Source: Syntrophomonadaceae bacterium
GTDB lineage: Bacteria; Bacillota; Dethiobacteria; DTU022
Assembly (NCBI GenBank): GCA_003567725.1
Contig: PWYU01000058.1
Span: 1 to 64,000, forward strand
DNA length: 64,000 bases
Reading direction: 5' to 3'
Within the stretch, counting starts at the first letter, position 1. The number at the start of each line of letters is the position of its first letter. The position numbers were made by a program, and so were the translations under genes. This document shows positions 19,311 to 27,776 of this stretch, piece by piece. The notes beneath the pieces are model-generated. The model searched no databases. It was not told the DNA's origin and worked only from the letters and a program-made list of their open reading frames with translations.

Positions 19311-20583
19311 TTTTACGCCTCCTTAACAGCACAGCCCTGGCATGCGCTTCCAGACCCTCCGCCCGGGCCAATGCAGCTATTTGTGATGCTGATTGATTCA
19401 ATGCTTCTGAAGTATAGCATAACACATGGGATCTCTTTATGAAATCACTTACACCAAGGGCAGAAGCATAACGCGCCGCCCCGGCGGTCGGAAGGACATG
19501 ATTGGAGCCGGCCCAGTAATCACCCAGCGATTCAGGACTGTAAGGCCCAATAAAAACCGCTCCTGCGCTGTCTATATAGTCTAAGCAAGGCCAGGCATTT
19601 TCAAGCTGCAGTTCTAAGTGCTCCGGGGCAATCTCATTTACCGCCGACCAGGCTTCATCTAATCCGGAGACGATAATAATCGCTCCCTGTTCTTGTAAGG
19701 ATTGTTCGGCAATTTTTTTCCTGGGCAAAGTCATAATTTGCTCTTCCAGGTAATTAACAACCTGCTGCGCCAGATCCTGGTCCGGAGTGATCAATATTGA
19801 TCGCGATAATGGATCATGCTCAGCCTGGGATAATAAATCAGCGGCCAGATAAGCCGGATCGGCATACTCATCAGCGACAATCACTATTTCACTGGGACCG
19901 GCCAGCATATCAATACCGACCCGGCCAAAAACCTCTTTTTTAGCCAATGTTACATAGATGTTACCCGGGCCGACTATTTTTTGCACCGCCGGCACCGATT
20001 CTGTTCCATAAGCAAGGGCGGCCACTGCCTGAGCACCGCCAATTTTATAGACAGCTGACGCGCCTGCTTCAGCAGCCGCTGCTAGAGTAACCGGATTAAT
20101 CTTACCGTCACTGCCGGGAGGCGTACAAAGATAAACATTTTTAACGCCGGCTACTTTCGCCGGTATGACTGTCATCAGTACCGAAGAGGGATAAGCCGCC
20201 GTTCCGCCGGGAATATAGGCTCCCACTGATTGCAAGGGCAAATAACGCTGGCCCGCTATCCAACCAGGCCCGTTATCCCACCAGCTATTCTCCAGCTGGT
20301 GGCTATGAAACCTGGTTATATTTTTCTTTGCCCCTTTAATCGCTTCAATTAATTCTTCAGATACAGAGCTGGCAGCCTTTTTTTGTTCTTCAGCGCCAAC
20401 TTTCAGCTGATCCAGATCAGCCTGATCAAATTGCAGGGTATATTTTTTCAGGGCAGTATCGCCCTTAGATCGAACTTCTTCTATAATCTTCAGGACCTGT
20501 TCTCGCTCATTGCTGTAATCACCGATTGAAGAGGTAGATTGTCTTTTTTGATACTGCCTGTAAGTATAGATCGGTATAACCAT
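19294..20583 (-). CDS. hisD: Histidinol dehydrogenase
   Basis: 429 aa, YIPGGTAAYPSSVLMTVIPAKVAGV, LAGPSEIVIVADE. Confidence 0.95.
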   Translation of the reverse strand: MVIPIYTYRQYQKRQSTSSIGDYSNEREQVLKIIEEVRSKGDTALKKYTLQFDQADLDQLKVGAEEQKKAASSVSEELIEAIKGAKKNITRFHSHQLENSWWDNGPGWIAGQRYLPLQSVGAYIPGGTAAYPSSVLMTVIPAKVAGVKNVYLCTPPGSDGKINPVTLAAAAEAGASAVYKIGGAQAVAALAYGTESVPAVQKIVGPGNIYVTLAKKEVFGRVGIDMLAGPSEIVIVADEYADPAYLAADLLSQAEHDPLSRSILITPDQDLAQQVVNYLEEQIMTLPRKKIAEQSLQEQGAIIIVSGLDEAWSAVNEIAPEHLELQLENAWPCLDYIDSAGAVFIGPYSPESLGDYWAGSNHVLPTAGAARYASALGVSDFIKRSHVLCYTSEALNQSASQIAALARAEGLEAHARAVLLRRRKNEPQG

Positions 20584-20716
20584 TATAATCTCCTGAGTGG
20601 GGTAAACCTGTTAAAATTGCTTAAGAGCATTTAAAGCTATAATACTCTGGAAACAACAACAATATGTTAGCACAAGCAGCGGTTAAGGTCAATTTAGTTA
20701 AAATTTTGCCAGGCCG

Positions 20717-21997
20717 CTACTTGTCAAGCAGTGAACGCAGTGACTGCATAAAACCGGGAAATGAAATATTGATTACTTCAGCGCCGCTAACAGCTGTCTC
20801 ACCTTGAGCAGCCAGGCCTGCTATAGCTAAAGCCATTGCTATGCGATGATCCCCGCAAGCTTCTACATCAGCACCTTTAAGCTTTTCTGTACCTTCGATT
20901 ATCATACCGTCTGCAGTTTCTACTATTTTAGCCCCCATTTTTTTCAACTGGACAGCTAAAGTAGAAATCCGATCCGATTCTTTAACCCTCAATTCGGAAG
21001 CATCACTGATAACTGTTTGCCCTTCGGCCAGTGAAGCTGCCACCGCCAAAGCAGGTATCTCATCAATCAGGCGAGGGATCATTTCACCGCTCACATGCAC
21101 TCCTTTCAGCCTTGCTCCTCCTTGCACAAATATATCGGCAACCCGCTCCTTGCCCCAGAGTTTTTCATCCTGCAACTCAACATGAGCTCCCATTTTTAAG
21201 AGCAGCTCAATGATCCCTTTTCTGGTGTCATTAACGCCTACTTCTTTTAAAAGCAGTTCCGAGCCGGGTGTAATTACTGCGGCAACAATCAAGAAGGCCG
21301 CCGCTGAAATATCGCCTGGAACAATAACCTGGGATCCTTTTAATGCAACACCACCCTTGATACCAACCTGGTTACCTTCCACTTCAGGTTCGACTCCGAA
21401 GCAAGATAGCATCAACTCGGTATGATTACGACTCTGGTAGGGTTCCTTTACTATTGTTTGGCCCTGTGCATAAAGGCCGGCCAGCAAAATCGCAGATTTT
21501 ATCTGGGCGCTGGCCCGGGGAGTTTTGTAAACTATCGGTTGCAAAGAACCTCCCCTGATTGTCAACGGTAAATTGTCAGTATTTTCATCAAAAGCCGCGC
21601 CCATTTGTTCCAGCGGATCCACCACCCTTTTCATCGGCCGTTTCTGAAGAGAGTGATCCCCGGTAATCCTGGCTTGAAAATCCTGCCCGGCCAGGAGGCC
21701 TAGCATAAGCCTGGCTGTAGTTCCTGAATTACCGGCATCCAAATCAGCGGCGGGTTTAAGCAACTTTTTATTACGCCCTTCTATCAAAAGCCGGTTTCCT
21801 TTTCTGGATATTTTTACGCCCAGGGCGCGCAAACAGTTAACCGTTGACCAACAATCATCGGCATCGAGAAAACGCTTTATTTCAGTTGTTCCATGAGCTA
21901 AAGCCCCCAACATGATCGCCCGATGAGTTATTGACTTGTCGCCCGGCACTGATAATTCTCCGGTTAATATTTCCTGGGGGGAAGTAATAATGATCAT
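20717..21997 (-). CDS. aroA: 3-phosphoshikimate 1-carboxyvinyltransferase (EPSP synthase)
   Basis: 426 aa, PGDKSITHRA, DAGNSGTTARLM. Confidence 0.95.
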   Translation of the reverse strand: MIIITSPQEILTGELSVPGDKSITHRAIMLGALAHGTTEIKRFLDADDCWSTVNCLRALGVKISRKGNRLLIEGRNKKLLKPAADLDAGNSGTTARLMLGLLAGQDFQARITGDHSLQKRPMKRVVDPLEQMGAAFDENTDNLPLTIRGGSLQPIVYKTPRASAQIKSAILLAGLYAQGQTIVKEPYQSRNHTELMLSCFGVEPEVEGNQVGIKGGVALKGSQVIVPGDISAAAFLIVAAVITPGSELLLKEVGVNDTRKGIIELLLKMGAHVELQDEKLWGKERVADIFVQGGARLKGVHVSGEMIPRLIDEIPALAVAASLAEGQTVISDASELRVKESDRISTLAVQLKKMGAKIVETADGMIIEGTEKLKGADVEACGDHRIAMALAIAGLAAQGETAVSGAEVINISFPGFMQSLRSLLDK

Positions 21998-22090
21998 TAG
22001 GGTTTCTCCTTATGATGAAGAATTATTGGTAATATGTTATAATAATAAACAGTTTTACATTCCGGTGCAAGTACCAGAAAGTTAAATTTT

Positions 22091-22993
22091 TTGAGGTTTG
22101 TTATGGATGTATATGCACTGATAGGCCATAGTGGAACCGGTAAAAGCCATCATGCCCCGGTTCTGGCCACCAAGTACAAAATTGAATATATCATTGATGA
22201 CGGGTTGTTGATAAAAGGCAACTCCAACCTGGCCGGACGCTCGGCTAAACGGGAAAGCACCCGCTATGGTGCTATCAAGCGCGCCGTTTTTAAAGACCCT
22301 GAACATGCCCGGCAGGTGAGGGAAAAACTGGAGTTAATTAAACCAGATAAAATATTAATCCTGGGAACTTCCAGGCGCATGACTGAAGTTATTGCTGAAA
22401 ATTTGGGCTTACCAAAACCAACTTTCATATACAATATTGAAGAAGTTTCCTGCCCTGAATCCATTAAACAGGCACTGGCCATAAGAGCCAAAGATAATCG
22501 CCATGTTATACCGCTGCCTACCTTTGCTATAAAAAAAGAATTTCCCGGCTACCTTATCGATCCGCTCCGTTCTTTTTTTAGCCTACCACCGGCAAAAACT
22601 ACCGATGTCCAGGTAGAGCGCTCAGTGATTCGCCCTATCTTTAGCAATCTGGGTAACTTTTATATTGCTGAACATGTTATCACAGATTTAGCCAAATACC
22701 TGGTCTCAAACATGCCCGGTGTTTATAAAGTACTTGAGCTGGAGCTGGAAAACGGAAGGAAAAAAGTAGTTCTGGAAATTGAACTGGCTATTGATTTAGC
22801 TTATCTCCCGGAAATGCGTTTGGATAAACTGCTCCATGAGGTTCAGCAAACGGTTAAAGAAGAAGTCGAGTATCGGACCGGTTTTTATTTAGACGAAGTT
22901 AATATCCATGCTAAAAAACTGCATATGAACGAAAATATCATAAAGGATAAAGTTTTATTCCGTAAGATAGTCTCCTCAAGCGCAACCGGTTAA
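22091..22993 (+). CDS. P-loop NTPase with C-terminal Asp23/Gls24-like domain
   Basis: Walker A ALIGHSGTGKSHHA; C-terminal about 110 aa resembles the Asp23 family (IAEHVITDLAKYLVSNMPGVYKVLELELENG..). Confidence 0.65.
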   Translation: MRFVMDVYALIGHSGTGKSHHAPVLATKYKIEYIIDDGLLIKGNSNLAGRSAKRESTRYGAIKRAVFKDPEHARQVREKLELIKPDKILILGTSRRMTEVIAENLGLPKPTFIYNIEEVSCPESIKQALAIRAKDNRHVIPLPTFAIKKEFPGYLIDPLRSFFSLPPAKTTDVQVERSVIRPIFSNLGNFYIAEHVITDLAKYLVSNMPGVYKVLELELENGRKKVVLEIELAIDLAYLPEMRLDKLLHEVQQTVKEEVEYRTGFYLDEVNIHAKKLHMNENIIKDKVLFRKIVSSSATG

Positions 22994-23030
22994 TTAATAA
23001 TAATGCCTGATAATCATAAGAAATTAGCAT

Positions 23031-24014
23031 TTAGCGGTTTATTTCCGGGTTGATAAGGTTAGGGATTTTTTCTCCTTTCAAACCGGTCAGGAGATTCTCA
23101 GCGGCCATAACTGCCATCCTGGTCCTGGTTTCAACCGTGGCGCTGGCGATATGAGGGGCTAAGGTTACGTTTTTCAGTTCAGCCAATCCCGGCGCCAGTT
23201 CAGGTTCTTCTTCATATACATCAAGGGCTGCTCCAGCCAGTTCATCGTCCCGCAAAGCTTGAACCAGTGCTTTTTCATTGATAACAGGGCCCCGTGAAGT
23301 ATTGATCAGATAAGCACTTTTTTTCATTCGCTTTAACTCCTGCTCACCGATCAGGTGCCTGGTCTTTTCAGATAAGGGAACATGTATAGAGATATAATCG
23401 GCTTCCTTTAACAGGGTTTCCAGATCCCTGTATAATATGCCCAGCCTCCGCTCTTCTTCCAGGCTTTTTCTTGTGGGATTGTAATATATTACAGGCATGT
23501 TAAAACCGACGGCCCTTTTTGCCACCGCCATGCCGATCCGGCCCATTCCTATAACACCAAGCACTTTACGGTTAACTTCCCGGCCCAAAAAAAGCATGGG
23601 CGCCCAGCCCTTGAACTTTCCTTTCCGCACATACTGGTCTGCTTCAACCACCCTCCGGGCTGCAGCCATTAATAAAGCCCAGGCCATATCTGCAGTTGTT
23701 TCAGTCAGAACACCGGGGGTATTAGATACGGCTATATTTCTTTGCGTGCAAGCCTGAACATTGATATTGTCATAACCGACAGCGCAGTTTGCTACTAATC
23801 TTAACCGGGGCAGTTGATCCAGCAGTTCTGCATCGATTTGATCGGTCAGCAAACACAGCAATCCTTCTGCACCATAAGCCGCTGCAACCAGTTCCTCTTT
23901 TTCTAAAACCCGGTCATGGGGATTTACTTCCAGCTGGCATTCAGGTCTTAGTATATCAAGGGCCTTTTGCGGGATCAGGCGGGTTACATATACTTTCTTC
24001 ATCATATTATCCAC
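23031..24014 (-). CDS. D-2-hydroxyacid dehydrogenase (glyoxylate/hydroxypyruvate reductase-like)
   Basis: 327 aa, GVIGMGRIGMAVAKRA, NTSRGPVINE. Confidence 0.9.
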   Translation of the reverse strand: MDNMMKKVYVTRLIPQKALDILRPECQLEVNPHDRVLEKEELVAAAYGAEGLLCLLTDQIDAELLDQLPRLRLVANCAVGYDNINVQACTQRNIAVSNTPGVLTETTADMAWALLMAAARRVVEADQYVRKGKFKGWAPMLFLGREVNRKVLGVIGMGRIGMAVAKRAVGFNMPVIYYNPTRKSLEEERRLGILYRDLETLLKEADYISIHVPLSEKTRHLIGEQELKRMKKSAYLINTSRGPVINEKALVQALRDDELAGAALDVYEEEPELAPGLAELKNVTLAPHIASATVETRTRMAVMAAENLLTGLKGEKIPNLINPEINR

Positions 24015-24091
24015 CTTTCCAGATTTAAGCTTAATAATATAAAAATACGTACCTGCCTAGCCTGCTTAAGAAAACTGCACTTACTGATTGA

Positions 24092-24889
24092 TTAGCTGAA
24101 GGGCAGAGTTATTCTCCAGGGGTGAGTATAAATATTGCAGCGCTTCCCCCTTGCAAAACCGACCAGGGTTATATTCAGGTTTTCAGCCAGTTCGATACAG
24201 AGGTTAGTGGGAGCAGCCCTGGAAATAAGCAGCTGTATTTTAAGCTTGGCTGCTTTAAGCAATATTTCTGAACTGAGACGCCCGCTGGAGACTATAATCT
24301 TATCCTCTGTTGAGATGCCTTCGCAAAGGCACTGGCCTACTATCTTATCAATAGCATTGTGACGACCGATATCTTCACAAAAATTAAGGAGCTCATCTTG
24401 ATCCGCCAGGGCGGCGCTGTGGACCCCTCCGGTCGCTTTATAGAGCACCGCTTTTTCCTGTAAGGAATCCATTAAGTTAATTATTGCCTCTGAACTTATA
24501 TTTAAATCGCCTTTTAGGGGACTGCTGCGCAGGGAATCCAGGGCATTGAAAAAAACCGTTCCTTTTCCACAGCCAGAGGTTACAGTTCTTTTGCCGTAAA
24601 GCTTTTCGGCAAGGCCTTCTTTTTCCTTTAAATCAACTTCAACCAGACCTTCTTCTTCCTTGACCCGGATCGACTCCAGTTCTTCCATGCCGGAAAGAAT
24701 CCCTTCAGAGCGTAAAAACCCCAGGGCCAGGTATTCAAGTTTTTCAGGGGTGCAGAGAAGAGTTACCAGTTCACTGCCATTTAAGTAAATCGTAACAGGT
24801 GTTTCTATCGTAACCAGATCATCAATTTGCTCCAGTTCACCCTGACGAATTCTTACAATCTTCTTTTTTACCGTTTGTTCAGAGCTCAT
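24092..24889 (-). CDS. fdhD: Formate dehydrogenase accessory sulfurtransferase FdhD
   Basis: 265 aa, TSGCGKG, FCEDIGRHNAIDKIVG, SGRLSSEI. Confidence 0.93.
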   Translation of the reverse strand: MSSEQTVKKKIVRIRQGELEQIDDLVTIETPVTIYLNGSELVTLLCTPEKLEYLALGFLRSEGILSGMEELESIRVKEEEGLVEVDLKEKEGLAEKLYGKRTVTSGCGKGTVFFNALDSLRSSPLKGDLNISSEAIINLMDSLQEKAVLYKATGGVHSAALADQDELLNFCEDIGRHNAIDKIVGQCLCEGISTEDKIIVSSGRLSSEILLKAAKLKIQLLISRAAPTNLCIELAENLNITLVGFARGKRCNIYTHPWRITLPFS

Positions 24890-24913
24890 TTTACTCCCCC
24901 TGTTAATATATCA

Positions 24914-25112
24914 TTTTTTGACTACAAAGGCATAGCCCGCTAAGTCACAGGCAATGTCTCCGGCGGCATGATCAAAGATATTACCCTCCGACCGGGCCAA
25001 GCGATCCCATATAGCACCTATCCTTTCCATCTGCTTCTGGTGATCCCTCAACCTGGTAGGAAGAAGTTGTTGCTCCCCAAATGAAATCAACCGGGAATAG
25101 ATATTGCGACAT
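24914..25112 (-). pseudogene. N-terminal relic of a GH1 glycosidase (beta-glucosidase family), frameshifted and truncated
   Basis: Minus strand MSQYLFPVDFIWGATTSSYQVEGSPEADGK, then +1 frame RIGAIWDRLARSEGNIFDHAAGDIACD, then runs into the dispersed-repeat end. Confidence 0.82.
24920..24951 (+). repeat. Dispersed repeat, copy 4 (one end only)
   Basis: GACTACAAAGGCATAGCCCGCTAAGTCACAGG versus copy 1 TAACTACTAAAGCATAGCCCGCTAAGCCACGG. Confidence 0.65.
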
Positions 25113-25256
25113 TTTAAGCCCTCTTAAAAGCCATTCTTAACCATAAATCCTTAAATAAGGTTTCTGTTGAACAATTATCGGATCGACAGCCACAAAAAAA
25201 GATGTTTTTATCTCTACAATTTTTTATTCTGCAAACGCTGATTAGTTCCCTGCACA

Positions 25257-25285
25257 AAAGCGCCCCCATTATATGAGGGCGCTTT
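25257..25285 (-). terminator. Rho-independent-like terminator downstream of fdhA
   Basis: Perfect AAAGCGCCC / GGGCGCTTT inverted repeat, 11-nt loop. Confidence 0.75.
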
Positions 25286-25325
25286 ATGGTTCTTATTATT
25301 AACAGATCCTTATCCTAAAAAGAGC

Positions 25326-27776
25326 TTACACGCAGCATCCTTTTTTGAAAGCGCTGATTACTGATCGCCTGGTTAAAGTTTCGCTCAAACACTGACAGCT
25401 GTGTACTCCGGTAGCGCAGCATTCTGCAGCATGCCCTTCATCCATCTGCAGCGCTTCCGGCTTATAATCTACTCCGGCAAAAAGGCCTTTGCCGCGACTA
25501 AAACTGTTTTGATGCAGATATTTGGTTCCCGGATGGTCATCGGCAGGGCAGGGCCACTGCAGACCTTGTTCCACCAGGCGACGATAGGACATTCCGCTAT
25601 AGTCTGGAGTAAGAGAAGCAATTTCATCAAATACTTCCTCCGGCCCGACGTAGTCCCATTCAAACCCAAACCACTCGGCCAGTTCAACCAGGACCGCCCA
25701 ATCGGGGTACACTTCTCCAGGAGGCTCCAGAGCAGGCTGGTTAAGCTGAACTCTGCGCTCTGTATTGGTATAAGTTCCCAGTTTTTCGGCAAATGCTGAA
25801 GCCGGCAGGATAACATCAGCCAGTGAAGCCGTTTCGGTCATAAAAATATCCTGGACTACCAGAAAATCAAGGTTAGACAGAAACTGAACCAGATCTGCCT
25901 GATCTCCTCCACAGGCCACCGGGTTTTCACCCATAATATACATAGCCTTAATCCTGGAATTTTTACCATCTGCAAAGGCCTCTGCAGCTGTCATGCCCGG
26001 TTCATCACTGATCTTGACGCCCCATGCTTTAGAAAACTTTTCACGGACAGCTTCTTCACCAAGGTGTTGATAACCGGTCGCAACATTGGGCAATGCTCCC
26101 ATATCGGCCATGCCCTGTAGATTATTTTCGCCATATGGCAAATAAACCCCAGCAGATTCTTTACCGACATTGCCGGTCAGCATGGCCAGGTTGGCCAGGG
26201 CCCGGACAAAATCAGCAGCCCCAATTTTGTTGCTGACAGCAGCATCGGATAGAATAACCGCTTTTTCTGCAGAAGCGTACGCCCGGGCAGCAGATAGAAT
26301 CTCTTGCTCGTCTAACCCGGTTATTCCGGCCACGTATTCCGGAGTATATTTTTCGACTGCTTTTTTCAGCTGATCAAACCCTTCTGTCCTGTTGTCGATA
26401 AAGGCTTGATCGTGCAACCCCTCGTTAATAATGACATTGGCCATTGCATTCAACAGGGCCAGTTCTGTGCCCTGCTTAAGGGGCAAATAACCTGTAGATA
26501 CATCAACCAGTCCAATCATCTCAGGGGCGGCAACTATTAATTTTGCACCGTTCCGGGCCGCTTCACGAACACGGTAATCCAGAATTGGATGGGTTTCAGC
26601 GGGATTGGCTCCAATCACCAGAACGGCATCGGTAGCCGCGATTTCATCAATGCTGTTAGTAGTAGCCGCATTACCGAAGGCATCCATCATACCGTTTACG
26701 GAAGAAGCATGGCAGTGCTTGCTATAACTGTCCACATTGTTGGTGCCAAGGGAACGGATCAGTTTCTGGAAAAGGTAGCTGTCTTCGTTACTGGCCTTGG
26801 GTGAACTCAAGCCCATCAAAGCGTCAGCGCCGTAACGGGTTTGTACTTCTTTGATATTGTCAACTATGTAATCAAGAGCCTCTTCCCAGCTTACTTCAAC
26901 AAAGACACCGTCACTCTTAACCAGTGGAGCGGTAACCCTGTCTCCGCTGTGGATAAAGTCCCAGCCAAATTTACCCTGCACGCAAAGATGGCCCCGGTTA
27001 ACAGGACTTTCCTTAACCGGACTAACCTCGATCACTTCATTGTCTTTAACATGCAGATTAATATTACAACCTAAACTGCAATAGGGACATACAGAAGGGA
27101 CGCTTTCAGTCTGCCATGGTCGCCCTTTACCGGTTACATATTTAGGGATCAAGGCTCCTACCGGGCAGTTGTCAATACACATCCCGCAGAAAACACAACT
27201 TGATTCTTCAATTGGATCTTCAAAACCGGCACTAACATTGGTAACAAATCCGCGCTTGGTAAAGTCTATTGCTCCGGCTCCCACTACCAGCTGACATTTC
27301 CCGACGCAAATTCCGCATAGAATGCACTTATTCATGTCGCGGTAGAAAAATTCATTGGTATCATCATAGGGCAGATTTTTAACTTCACCTTCAAATTCAC
27401 TGGTAGCTACCCCATATTGATAACAGTAATCCTGTAGTTTACAGGTCCCGGTCTTCTCACAGGTAATACAATCCAGGGGATGGTTGGCCAGCATCAGGCC
27501 GAGGTTATTTTTCCGGGCATTGATTACCCGTTCAGATTCAGTATACACTACCATATCAGGGCCGACAGGCGCAACACAGGAAGCCACCAGGGCGCGGGCT
27601 TTTTCTACTTCAACCACGCAAATCCGGCAAGCCCCGTTAGGGGGCAGTTCCGGATCTTGGCAAAAAGTCGGAATGTCGATCCCAAGCTGCCGAGCGGCTT
27701 CGAGGATCGTCGTACCGGGAGCCACTTCGATTTCTTGTCCGTCTATGGTTAATTTAATTGCCGACATCAGCTTCAC
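25326..27776 (-). CDS. fdhA: NAD-dependent formate dehydrogenase catalytic subunit (FdhA, NuoG-like N-terminus, Cys form)
   Basis: 816 aa; 2Fe-2S and 4Fe-4S N-terminal modules, CPYCSLGCN molybdopterin-domain cluster, active-site YSKHCHASSV; Cys-rich C-terminus. Confidence 0.9.
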   Translation of the reverse strand: MKLMSAIKLTIDGQEIEVAPGTTILEAARQLGIDIPTFCQDPELPPNGACRICVVEVEKARALVASCVAPVGPDMVVYTESERVINARKNNLGLMLANHPLDCITCEKTGTCKLQDYCYQYGVATSEFEGEVKNLPYDDTNEFFYRDMNKCILCGICVGKCQLVVGAGAIDFTKRGFVTNVSAGFEDPIEESSCVFCGMCIDNCPVGALIPKYVTGKGRPWQTESVPSVCPYCSLGCNINLHVKDNEVIEVSPVKESPVNRGHLCVQGKFGWDFIHSGDRVTAPLVKSDGVFVEVSWEEALDYIVDNIKEVQTRYGADALMGLSSPKASNEDSYLFQKLIRSLGTNNVDSYSKHCHASSVNGMMDAFGNAATTNSIDEIAATDAVLVIGANPAETHPILDYRVREAARNGAKLIVAAPEMIGLVDVSTGYLPLKQGTELALLNAMANVIINEGLHDQAFIDNRTEGFDQLKKAVEKYTPEYVAGITGLDEQEILSAARAYASAEKAVILSDAAVSNKIGAADFVRALANLAMLTGNVGKESAGVYLPYGENNLQGMADMGALPNVATGYQHLGEEAVREKFSKAWGVKISDEPGMTAAEAFADGKNSRIKAMYIMGENPVACGGDQADLVQFLSNLDFLVVQDIFMTETASLADVILPASAFAEKLGTYTNTERRVQLNQPALEPPGEVYPDWAVLVELAEWFGFEWDYVGPEEVFDEIASLTPDYSGMSYRRLVEQGLQWPCPADDHPGTKYLHQNSFSRGKGLFAGVDYKPEALQMDEGHAAECCATGVHSCQCLSETLTRRSVISAFKKGCCV

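Noticed and set aside
26690-26740. Selenocysteine in FdhA
   Set aside because: The active-site codon reads TGC (KHCHASS), not TGA
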